This document shows positions 36,763 through 47,738 of a DNA stretch of 64,000 nucleotides, one piece after another. This DNA is from Jackrogersella multiformis (taxonomy: Eukaryota; Ascomycota; Sordariomycetes; Xylariales; Hypoxylaceae). Within the stretch, counting starts at the first letter, position 1. Each line of letters starts with the position of its first letter. A program made the translations under genes and the position numbers. Where the stretch lies: the NCBI GenBank assembly GCA_902806575.1, contig CADCXD010000004.1, positions 3,534,001 to 3,598,000 of the forward strand. The letters run 5' to 3'. The notes under the pieces were generated by a model. That model was not told the DNA's origin and ran no database searches. It was given only the letters and a program-made list of their open reading frames with translations.

Positions 36763-37913
36763 GAGCTTGAGAGCTTGAGAGATAGGGCGCGGCTTCAAGT
36801 TGATCGTATGACTTATGATTGTCGGTTACGACCTTTGATTAGATACCTATAGGTACGGCCCGGCCCGGACTCGCAAGTTCCGAACGAGAAGGTCTTGTTT
36901 GATAAGGCTCTGCATGGTGACATTTGGGGATTGGGCGTTTTCTTTCTTAGGTTTGGTATATTGCCTAGCATCATGATCCCTTTAATGATGGGTCGGCGTC
37001 GGCGGGATGGAATACTGGAGCGCATTTGTTGAGTCGAGTCAAGCTGAGTTACTCGGGATGGTAGGGTCGGCGTATTATATATACCTATTAGTCGCTTGTC
37101 AAGCTATACATATAAATTGGTTAGTTATATATTTCCATGAATGCTAAGCGTTTGATAGCCGAGTGAGTATACGTTATAGGTATATATAACCTTATTAATT
37201 GATTACCATATGAAGCTAAATAAGGGGGGGTTAACGTGGTCTGATACATTAGGTAGGTATTCAGTTTCTTGAATTGAATTCAACTACTACCTTAGCTCAA
37301 TGATATGCCCAAGCATTTAATGGAATTACTTAAGGTTTCACAGCGCTAATAACCTACATATCTGCATATGTACATGTCCTATGTAGGCAACTTCCTGGAG
37401 TGGTAATGAGTGGGAAAGTTGAGAGAATTTGAGCAGGTTGTAGAAGTGGTGTCAAGGCATATCAATCCACTTAACGCCAGGTCTGGTGCTTGGGCCAAGA
37501 GCTCGAGCTTTTGGAAAACGGTACCTGGGTAGGTAGAACGGCATAAAAGGGTTGTTTCCTCTTGTACATATTTACAACGCTAGGAGTGATCTATTCGACC
37601 AGTCCTGCTTTTTTCCTATAGGCACGGGGGAACCGCATCATCTTATCTTGAAATTAAATAAGGGATGGATTTCTGATATGTTGTTGTTGTTGCTGCTGCT
37701 GCTGCTGCTGCTGTTGCTATCCGGACTCTCAAGTCTGCACTATTCTTGATTGTCGAATCGTTTTGGATAGCCAACGCACCCTCCTCCCCGCCCACTACTC
37801 CATTCCACTCTAATTGCTTTTCGGTTTGTACATGGAATTGATGCCTTGCATTGCGGTTCTCTAGCAACATAGGAAAAGAGATGAGAGCAATGCCGATATT
37901 AGATCGGCTGCCT
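36763..37913. other. Convergent 3' spacer
   Basis: AT-rich region between the ClpX-like gene (+) and COX5 (-), with no supported gene. It holds the trinucleotide repeat at 37681-37718. Confidence 0.5.
37681..37718. repeat. TTG/CTG trinucleotide repeat
   Basis: Runs of TTG then CTG triplets (37681-37718), in the 3' flank of COX5. On the plus strand it would read as poly-Leu in a short frame without other features; I treat it as a microsatellite. Confidence 0.9.
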
Positions 37914-38721
37914 TTACTGTCCCTTGGGCGGCGACTGGACATGGCCTTTGCCGCTGTATCCTTCGGACGAGATACCAGTGAGGGGTTCAGCTCGTTGGTT
38001 CTGCGAAACGTTAGCTTACAGATTCGTTCTTCAAGACAAAAGACAAAAAAAACAGGAACGTGGCGAATAGTCTTCTCACCTTGAGGTATTCGTTAGTGGC
38101 TTCCTGCCATTCCTTGGTCATCGTGCTGGGGGGCGGGCCAGCGAATGACCGCATTGAGGCGAAGAGAACGAAGCTGACGAGAACACCGATAGCGGTGTAT
38201 AACGCGACCTTGCGTCCCTCGCCAGGAGGCGCCGCGGCACGGGGCCCGTGAGGACCGAAGGCGATCCAATATGCTGTTATCGGGCATCAGTTCATGTCTT
38301 CAAATACATCTTTCGTGAATGGCTGGTCCAAGCATTGCGGATCCACTCTCCGCTCTAGGGTATCATTTGCGAGAGCAATACTCGATCCCCAGAAAGACCG
38401 AGAGCAAACAACCTAAACATCTTGGAATCGCGACTCGAGATGGGATGATGAACATTAGGCCGAAACAAAATATCACATACCGGCCCTTTTTTCCTGAGAC
38501 GTTAGCTCGGCCCAGTTCTCCTTCATGCGGTCTCGTAGGGCCATCCATAGCTCGGCCTGCTCGGCCTGGGGCATACCCTCCCACCTCTTTTCGATGTTGG
38601 CGAGCGTCGGGTTCGAGATTGCGTGGGTGGAAGCGGCGGCGCGGGGAATCATGGTAGTCGTTCTGCTGGCCCGGATACGGAGGGCGCCGCGCAGGAGAGA
38701 GGTTGCGGGTGTGCGCATCAT
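37914..38721 (-). CDS. COX5: Cytochrome c oxidase subunit V (COX4 homologue)
   Basis: Three minus-strand exons (38721-38481, 38273-38080, 38000-37914) join in phase to 173 residues. The protein is a nuclear-encoded subunit of respiratory complex IV in the mitochondrial inner membrane. A basic presequence (Arg/Thr/Ala-rich, about 30 residues) precedes the matrix part with NIEKRWEGMP, then WAELTSQEKRA and AYWIAFGPHGPR. One transmembrane helix follows (ALYTAIGVLVSFVLFASM), and the tail reads TKEWQEATNEYLK and then LTGISSEGYSGKG. All of these blocks are characteristic of fungal Cox5. Two small introns fall at conserved block boundaries. Confidence 0.95.
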
Positions 38722-39621
38722 CTTGACTTATCGTGCGTCAAAACAATGGTAGAGCAGAGTGAGGGAAAATTAGGAAAAATAATCCCGTGCGAGTCGATCG
38801 GAAGAGTGGAGATGGGTCCCAATTCAGGTGATGGCGAGATCTGCCGGACGTGAAAATGGATCGCGGGTGGTTTCTCGCTGACTGTTGTTGTTAGGTACTT
38901 CGATATTTTTGGCTGCCAAAAGTTCAATTGAGAGTCTTTTTTTCGATAGAGGTAAGTCGTATGATTGTGGTGGAGCCAATCGGAGAGGAACTGTTTCTCT
39001 CGGGCTGCTTTGCAGCTGTAGATATATAGCTGACAGCTGTATGAGTTCTCTAGCTCCAGACCTACAGCTCGTTCGGCTAAAGTTCGGACCAAGGTAATGG
39101 ATAGATAAGCTACCTACTACGTCACACATATGTATAACGGCTTAATGCAATGAGGCAATGGGGCCCAAAGCTCTTTTTGCGATTATCAGGTAGGTATTTT
39201 ACCTGCCTAGGTACATACATACGTAGGCAAATACTGATAGAAATTCGGTTGATATCAGAGTTGATAAATAGCATATTAGGTGTTGGCTGTGTTCATATTT
39301 GACCATCTATCTCGCAAGTCAATTGTCCAAGTCCTTAATAGAAACTACCTAAAGGCTTAATTCACACTATTAAACGAACATAAGGCATTCGAACGAAGTC
39401 GAATGAGAGTAATACCATGGCTTCCTCTGTGCCGACTTTGGATATAATATATGGCCGAGGTCAGGTTTGCAAGTGTATCAATTCTGATAGGACTAAACCG
39501 TTCTCTTCAAAATTGAAGTCCAGCCCTGGAGATCTTTGGAAGAGACTTGTAGAGATCATTCAATGATCTAGGTACTGAACATGATGGTGGTTGATAGCTA
39601 ATAGCTAGATGACGTGTCCGT
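38722..39621. other. Intergenic, upstream of COX5
   Basis: 0.9 kb on the 5' side of COX5 and the 3' side of the small membrane protein gene. Overlapping frames on both strands at 38718-39129 show no family features. No repeat or RNA gene was seen. Confidence 0.5.
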
Positions 39622-39881
39622 CTACGTTGGCTTCTGCTGTGTGGAATCTTTGGCCTCGGTGGCCTTATCGGTTTGCTGATTGGGTTTTTCTAAGGGAAGC
39701 TGTGATCCCTTCTGTTGTTCTGTTAACATAGGATTGAATATATAATAGCCTGTTATGTGAGATATTTAGTATGATGACAGGTGAACTAGATGCACAAGGG
39801 TCATATCAGAAGCATACCGTTCAATATTCCAAAGGCTACAGCAAGACCTATGGGGAAAAATGCACGGCCGAATGAACTCAT
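39622..39881 (-). CDS. Short single-span membrane protein (63 residues)
   Basis: A small two-exon gene: 39881-39818 and 39749-39622, with intron donor GTATGC and acceptor ACAG, joined in phase to 63 residues. The N-terminus MSSFGRAFFPIGLAVAFGIL continues into an aromatic NGYYIFNP block, giving one hydrophobic helix of about 20 residues, followed by a hydrophilic Gln/Lys/Thr tail. No cleavable signal is evident. The layout (short basic start, single helix, soluble tail) fits a small mitochondrial inner-membrane or ER protein. I do not recognise a named family. It is head-to-head with MMS22, 409 bases apart. A matching intron and clean hydrophobic pattern make chance coding unlikely. Confidence 0.6.
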
Positions 39882-40290
39882 ATTTCTCTTAAACTAGGTG
39901 TTTTGTGCATTGAACTGTTATTGGAAATATGAGACGTGACGATGGGTTGTTCAAAGGACAAATTGGTGTGAGGTAGTGAATGCATCTTGAAGAAGATTAA
40001 ACATAACTCCGAGTATTCCATAATTTTCATGTATCCCATTTAACTAGATAAAGTGAAGTGGCGTGTGATGGTGGTCCCTACTCTGCCCCACAAACAATTC
40101 TAATTACATAAGCACACAGGTACCAAGTAGGTACCTTTACGCGTTTAAGTGCATTTGACGCGTCTACTTACAGATACCTAGGTAATTAATTAACCTTTCG
40201 TCATTTAGCAACTAACAAACTCCTGTCTCCCCACACAACATATCTAAACCTCCTACTTCGAACAATGTAGAGAAATGCAGCTCGGACCTA
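39882..40290. promoter_or_regulatory. Bidirectional promoter region
   Basis: 409 bases separate the ATGs of the small membrane protein (-) and MMS22 (+). The region contains a GGTACC-type motif (TACCAAGTAGGTACCTT near 40120) and an ACGCGT element (40139-40144) followed by a second GACGCGTC (40157-40164). ACGCGT matches the MluI cell-cycle box of yeast replication genes, which would fit a repair gene; the regulatory reading is inference. Confidence 0.4.
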
Positions 40291-43200
40291 ATGGCGAAAT
40301 GGAAGGAGCTTGGAGAGGTGCCAGATTCGGACGACGAAAGTGGTTTCGAGAGTAGCCAGGAATCCGAACATGACCTCCCAAAGGAGACAAGCAATACTGG
40401 GGTTGAAGATGCTGAAGATGGACTTGATGCTGAAGGCACAAAAGGACTTGATGCAGAAGGCACAAAATCTGGCACAAAATCTAAAGATCGAAATGTTTGG
40501 GACATACCATTATCCTCCCAGGGCTCTGGAAAAGAACACGACATAGATCCACATCCAATTCCTCCACCACTCCCTCAAGTGCCCGCAGAACCGGAAACCG
40601 CCCATCTTCTCGATTCGTCTCCTCTTTCGTCGCCACTTATTGAGCCCAGTGATGGCCTAGGAAATCCGATACAGACTGTTGATATCACGGGAGTGGAGCT
40701 AGACATAGATCAGGCGCCGGAAGCACCACCTGCTGTTTCACCCAATCAATTCACTGCCGCTACATTCGAGGTGGAGGATATCTTAGACGAGGACGAGGAG
40801 GGCTTAATGAGAGAAGCAATCCGTCCAGGGCGATCGCTAAGACCACGGAAGCCGATTCAGGAGCATCCTTATTTGCTAGAGAGCGCCCAGTATAGCAAGA
40901 CCCTGAAATCACATGGTGTACGACCTTTGCGTGTGCAAGTCGAGGAGGCGGCAAGAAAGAAGCCAGAGGAGGACTCCCAGGAGCAAGACTATGAAGAAGA
41001 AAGTCAATCGACTGTACGAGAGGTTGCCCAGGAGGATTCAGGAGAGAGCCAGGGAATTCAAGGTGCCGGTCTACTTGATGATACCGACGAGGAAGTTGAA
41101 CCAGCGGGTAATCCACCTCCGCCTCTTGAACGGCGAGATATAGGACCAGAGCTTTGGTTGAGAAGTTCGCAAGATGAGGATTTACCCGACCCGGCCGATA
41201 TAGACAAATGGAATCTAGGAAGGAGGTCAAATATGGGAACCAAGAGGCAGGCTTCCCCTAAAGTTTCTAAGAGGCGGAAGCTCTTGAAATCTCACCAGCC
41301 TGTCAGATTCGCGAGAGAGGCCTCACTATATGCAAACTCTGACCATATCTTCGATATTCCTCCCTCGCCTCCCCAGACTAGCCCGAATTTCCTCACAGCT
41401 ACGCCGGGTAATGTCGTTGGACGTTCTAGACCTGTAGTAACGCTTACTCCAAAACAAAGCAGCACGGTATCATCACAGAACCAAAGCCCCGCCCCGGCAA
41501 ACCAAAGCAATGGCATGATTGACCTTACTATGGTGGAGGACAGTAGTAGTGGGCAGGATTCGGGATCTGGCAGCGAGTCTGAAAGCGACTCAGAAATGCT
41601 ACAAGCAGCTATGAGGAGAAGAATGCGCGGTGTATTACCTGCATCTTGGCTTCGACTTGACCCGCCGGGAACTCGCCAGCAGAACAACCGAGCCCTTCCT
41701 CAACGGAGTCCGGAGCCCTCTCCGGAACGGACCCAGAGAAAGGGCGTTGCTCAGCGCCGGCAGATCTCGCCCAAACCTGGCAATGATGCGGTTCTATTTC
41801 TTGATGATTCGGATGATGACGACATGACCTTACGAGTTGACGATCTTGAAGAAGTTGATAGCAACAACAACAACAGAAGTGGCTTTCCTATCTTTGAAGA
41901 TGATGCTGGCTCTGTTGTCGAAGATGACCCTATTGACTTTATGCTGCCTGGAAGAAAAAGAACCAACAAAGATCCGGATGGATCAGAAAGACCTAGGAAA
42001 CGGAAGAAAAACCAGCAATCGATGTTCAAAGGTCAACCGGGACAGCCCAAGCGACAACAGAGGATCACTGGGCTACTGAATAAGACGAAGAGTACGACGG
42101 CCCAGTCGAGCGTCAAGAGACATCGTGCTAGAAATAATTATGGCGGAGAGCGTCGAACGAAAGAGCTCGGTAGAATGCCAGCTAGGTCTACACCGCCCCC
42201 CCGGCTTAGCATTTTGGATGTTGTTGAACCAAATGCGCCTCCTTTTATCCGTATAGCTGCCCGGACAGCACATGGAAGACGAGACAAGGGTAGATCAAGC
42301 CCCTCACAGAAGCAAATCGCCCTAGGGACGCGTATGGATAACATCGATGCTGCCGGCGCCCTTAGAGATTGGAAGAGAGGTCGTATTCGACCAAGGAAAT
42401 CTCCTAATACCTCCTCAAAGCCTCAAACAGACTTATCGAAACCACTTCGCTCCCTTTCTAACAACTCTGTTATTCAACCTCTAAAAACAAATGCAAAGTC
42501 ACGACCAACTCGAGTCGTGTCTTCAACTCATTTTTCGCAGCCTCGACGGATGGTCAAACAAGCAAGCATCGACAATTTTGTAACTGTTGAAGCAACTACA
42601 CCATCTACAGATACACAACACAAGTATACGGCTCACCCCCCTAAGCGTTCTCACATTGCTCGATCAAAATCTTACAACGCCACTTCAAGGCCCGCACAGC
42701 TTGAAATAGCTGGCGAGGAGGTTGGGAGACATGCGTTTGATGCTCGAAAAAGGGCTCTTGATGCGTTGTATCGGAAATCGCGTATAGCCTTTCCAACCCC
42801 GGCGAGCATTGGGCTCGAACGACTTGTGGATAAGAGTGTGCATGTTGAAAGCCGCAGTCGACATACAGAAGATCTATCATCAAGTCATACCCCTGAAGGG
42901 ATTAAGCCTACGCCGGTGCGACAACGGTTGAAGCGTCGGAAGGATTTCCAGCCTCGACACGTGGATACTACTGCTCCTCAATATGCGCATGCTAATGACC
43001 CTCTGCCCCGCGAAGCGAGTCCTGTGAATTTTATCGTCGAGGAAACGCATATCTCGGAATCTGCAGGAAAGTTATTGGGACTAGGTCCATTCGGCACGCA
43101 CTACACTCAACATTTCGAGGTATTTCCCCTCGACCCTGATGTTTTCTTTCATGAGAGCACACTTCTCGGGAGCGGCTTGCTAGTTAAGGCATTGGATGAG

Positions 43201-46200
43201 AAACCTCTCGATCAATTACATCGTATACGAGGCTATGGCATATTCATTCTTGGCGAGAAAACGTTACGATGGGGTCAATGGGATGCCCAAACTTCGTCGG
43301 AGTTGGGTATCATCTTTGACTGGATAGTGGATAATCTCCATTCAGATTCTTCCGACCTTAGCGGCGGCGTATGTCCGACACGAGCTGCAGACTTCGTGCT
43401 GGATTATCTCCAGAACCATATAAGCTTTTTGGATGGAGAGAATGAAAAGCACTTTACTGGTCGAGCTTTGGAAATACTGCAGAGCTTTTCACAGCGCTTG
43501 GAAGTCCTACCATCCCCATCGCGAGATCGAGCTAGGTCTCTCGTAGATGTCTTTAGTCGCAGCATGATTATTTTGCTCCAGATCTTGCGTATCTGTCAAA
43601 ATCTCAATCAGTTATCGGAAATATTTCAGCTTGAAGAAGTATTGACGAATATTGCCAAGAGAACAGCTCGTCAGCTACTTGAGACAGAGTTAGTAGATAT
43701 CCGGAACCTGTACTACGACCTGCAACGCATGCCCTTTCGGGAAAAAGGTATTCGTAATGAGCACTACTCGATGGTCTGCTGGGTGGTCCTCATTCGAGTC
43801 CTCGAGGAGTCTCGTATTCCTAGATCTGGGTTTTGGGATGTTGTGTCTTCTGTCATGTTGAACACAAACATGAACTCGATTAGCGATGCGCATACTTTCG
43901 AACAGATCTGGTATGGCTTATTTACGTTACTCCCGCTTGGTGAATTCGACAATACTGGTGCCCTCGATCCGGGCATTAGGCACACCATACCCTTGGAAGG
44001 TTGGAACCTACCGCAAACATTAGTCCGACGCGTATTCCAGCTATATGAGAGTAACTCACGACAGTCTCCGAGTTTCAACGATTACTGCCGTGGCGTTGTA
44101 AGCCGCTGTCATTATCTCGTAGAACAGTGGGGATGGAGAAAATCCAATGCTATCATTGGAACCATCTTCGACTTTTTCGCCGCTCGAGGTCTCTCTCATC
44201 TCAGGAATGAGGAAGTATACAGATCGCCGGACTTCCTAGAGTGTCTTGCAGGATCCCCGTCGCTCGCTATCGTACCAGAAGACAGATGCTTTCATATTTT
44301 TCTGAAGCTTTTGGCACTATCTATCAAGAGCCTCGACAGCCATGGTTGCACCAAAGATGTTAGGAATATGGTGGCAAGGGTATTACCAAACCACAATCGA
44401 TTATACGACAAAGAGAAAAACATCCACGAAAGTGACCTGGCTGCCTTGAGAAATCACCATGACCTTCTCTGTACACTCTTCTGGGCTGCGCCGGCGAGTT
44501 TGCGGCCTTCTGTGCAGACTATAGAAAAACTGGTTGTGCCCGGTAGTTCTCACAAAGAAGCCTGCTTGATTAGCTTGCGAGCCTGGAGCCAACTGTCCCG
44601 ATTCGTGATAGCCTCAGACGACAACGGCGCATACAAACCTTTTGCTGATTGGCAGAAAAACATATTCCAGCAAGTGATGGATCAGTACCTATCAGCCGAA
44701 TCGGATATCCAGCAACAACTCTCGAAAATGTCCAAAGACGCATCGAAAAATATCAGCCAGGATATGATGAATGCAGTTATAAGATTAAACAGGAAAGGCG
44801 CCATGGACGTGATACATTTCTCAATGAGAGGCTTTCTAAGTGTCATTCGTCACGCCCCAACACTTGGTGCCGTGTCCTTTGTGCTGAATCATTGTATGTC
44901 GAATCCCTAATTCCCCTTAGAGAATTCTGCTAACCTTCCTAAGACCAATTAGATCAAGTCTTCACACGTTTCCCATTCACATCGGAAGACTTTGATTGGA
45001 GTAGCCTGCGAGCTGCCCTGGATATTCTCGAGTACTATATCACTAGAATTGAACAATTCCTAAGTCAGGGACCGGCAACGGCCGACCACTCATGGCACGG
45101 AGAGGATGCCATCATGGTAAGTCCTCAACACTTTCCAACGAGTTTCTCCCTATTAACCCTTATTATATAGCTCCTCGAACGTAAATTGGTCGTACCATTC
45201 TTCTCGATGACGCGTACTATCGCAAGCATGAACTTCAGAGATAGCGGAATTGGTCCCACGACTGATCGGTCCATATGTATGGAGCAAGCTGTATCGCTTG
45301 CGGGACGACTGGCGGCGCGTCTAATTCATGCCCGGCTTTCGGTAGGTGACCCTTGGATTAAGCTTATGTTGGAAGCTAACTTGTGCGTCAGCGCATCTCT
45401 CAATTCTTCACCTCTGGACAACACGGCATATTTCAGAATACGGCGAAGGCTATCAGTTCACCCTCAAGGAGATATCGTGCCCTTTTTGTCACCATGTTAA
45501 TCGAGCAGGGAATAGATGACTTCAAGGTTTGATTCTCTTCTACCTAACAATTGAACCTTGCTAACATTGCTTAGGACTTGGGTGGGTCGGTTGTTGATTT
45601 GTTTCTATTGGAACTCGTGAAGCCTTTCAGCTTTCTGTCCTACGAAAATAGGCTCGCTCTGGCAATCAAACGACATGGTGATTCGTATCTGAAAGATGCG
45701 GCTATAGAGACTGCAACCAGCCCTGACTACAATTCAAACAGGGCTTTATTCAGCCGTAAGTTGCTTGCTTCAAGACTTTAATACTTCTGCTAAATCCTTG
45801 CTAGGTGTTGTGGCTATGATGCGTAAGACGCTACGTTTTGCGCCACTAACCCAGAAACAGCTTTTGCAGTCACAGTTCTCTAAGGCCTTGAAAAACACGA
45901 TGGATCAAATGAAGCTTGACCTAAAGTCCATCACGCTTGACTCACCCGAGCACGCAGATTATATCGAGTTCGTCCGGTCCATCGTCACGGTGATCAGATC
46001 TCAAGATCTCTGCCCTGTGGACTCGTATTTCTACCAAATCAGCCAAGAATATTCACCCTCTATGCAAGATCCTCGCCTGCAGATAGCGGGCATCCTGTCA
46101 TGGGGCCTTAAGCTCGAAGAAGGCGACACTAAAGCGATACCTGGACTCTTCTATCTCCTGTTTCCCAACTTTAAGCTTGCCCTCGCGAATGGCAAGCTCG

Positions 46201-47042
46201 CGGATGAAAAAGTCATACTTAAGCAAGGAATGGAGAATCCTCGTGTATTCTCTTTCATGTTGAGCACCATGTTCCCGGCAGTCATCACAACCGCGCTTCA
46301 GGTGCCGGAAGGGTGGATTATACTAGACACTTATGTCGACGCCTTCGAAACATTACTTACAACGCCTTGCATTCACAAGGCAATTAACGGGGAGGATATG
46401 AATGGCCTCCTGAGCGTTTTAGAATTTGCCTTTGCTAGCATTCGACATCTTCAGAGTCTCGATGCTGCTGAGCTACACTCCGAACACGTCTACACTCTTA
46501 TTCAAATCACACGATTTCTCAACTTGCTTTCACCGTCCTTCACGGCATATCTGATAAATGAACCGACATCTCGGATAGCAACGGGCATCATCGAGGCAAT
46601 CGAGGCTTTTACAAACTTCACCCGAGAAGCCGGGAAATACCTGTCTGTCCTTCTCAAAGGGCCAAGACACAAAAAAACATTACCTACAGAGCAGGCAATC
46701 ACCGTGGATCCAAACAGGTTCTTTAGAGGCATCCAAGGACCGGGGGGAAGTTCGCCATCACAATCCAACGAGAACGTCAGCAGGTTCGCGGACTACATGA
46801 CCCGGGACATCAACGACAACTGGCTGTCGGACGGCTCGGCTGTCAACGTAAGGGGCCCGTCCAGAGCCCAGGGGCACTCGTCGACCCAGTCCGGGCAGGG
46901 CACGCCGCTCCCGAGGTGGGACAGAAAGGAGCTGATCCGCGCCCTCGACGCGCGGCTGCGGGAGTGGAATTATGCTAATGACTTGGCTGCGGCGACGACT
47001 TCGAGACGGGGTGTGGTGGCCTTGGATGAGTGCCTGTTTTAG
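40291..47042 (+). CDS. MMS22: Mms22/Mus7 replication-fork repair protein
   Basis: Six exons (40291-44893, 44953-45116, 45171-45341, 45392-45526, 45575-45755, 45805-47042) join in phase to 2163 residues. Mms22/Mus7 works with a cullin Rtt101/Mms1-type ubiquitin ligase to support recovery of stalled forks in the nucleus. The start MAKWKELGEVPDSDDE is the hallmark of the fungal family. The first 900 residues are acidic and disordered, with Asp/Ser patches, basic NLS-like runs (RPRKRKKNQQ) and short SPxx sites. From about residue 900 the sequence becomes helical and ordered (FGTHYTQHFEVFPLDPDVFFH), which continues through the C-terminal Mms22 domain. All introns lie in the last third. The final 250 bases are GC-rich. 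There are few alternatives for a protein of this size and start. Confidence 0.9.
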
Positions 47043-47738
47043 GGTGTGTAGATGGGTGGATGATGCGTTGAGCGTGGCGTTGGGGTTACTGGGATCCAGG
47101 GTACTAGTAAAGTCGAGCAGTGCGCTAGCTAGGTACCTAGTAGGTGTAGAAATGAATGATTTGAGAGGTTGATTTGTGTGTTCTTGTGAAAGTGTATGTA
47201 TATCCATGTACGGATGTGCCTTTCATAAGTTCTGGCCATACAAGGATTACTGGCAGCTGTCACCAAGCCATTCGCAGCTGGTTCATGGCCTGCCTGCTAC
47301 ATCCACTGATAGCTAATTGCTTGGCAGCAGCTGGCTTATCAGCTGATTCATAGCAGCGACACCTGGCGCCAAGGATGTCTGCATGGACAAAACTTTTGAA
47401 AGGCACAACTGTATAGCGATGTGTGCTGATTAGGTAAGTAAGGAATACCTATCTGACTGGACAGTGCAATCCAGTGCCATTAGCACATGATCGATTTAAT
47501 CCGAACAGTCCGACTAGGGTACCGTTGCCAGAATACTTCTTTACGTAATAGTTAAGCCTCGTTATGACGTCAGCGGGGATGACTAGCGCGTGCCGTGCGG
47601 GTAAACCATAAGCGCATGGGCCAGGCGAAAAGGCCGAAGCGTCTAACGTCGGCCAATGTCGAATTTTCTTTCATTCTGCTTGCAAGTTTGTTTGTAAGCC
47701 ATGTGTTCGCCTGCTCATCCCGAGCGCCAATTCTCCGA
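47043..47738. other. Intergenic and possible leader of the AAA+ gene
   Basis: Between MMS22 and the AAA+ ATPase. A CAGCTG-containing stretch recurs four times at 47250-47345. The reading frame of the downstream gene stays open back to 47595, with a further ATG at 47616, so a longer N-terminus is possible. Confidence 0.5.

Noticed and set aside
37681..37749. Poly-leucine frame from the TTG/CTG repeat
   Set aside because: It lies in the COX5 3' flank, is only a microsatellite translation and lacks other gene features.
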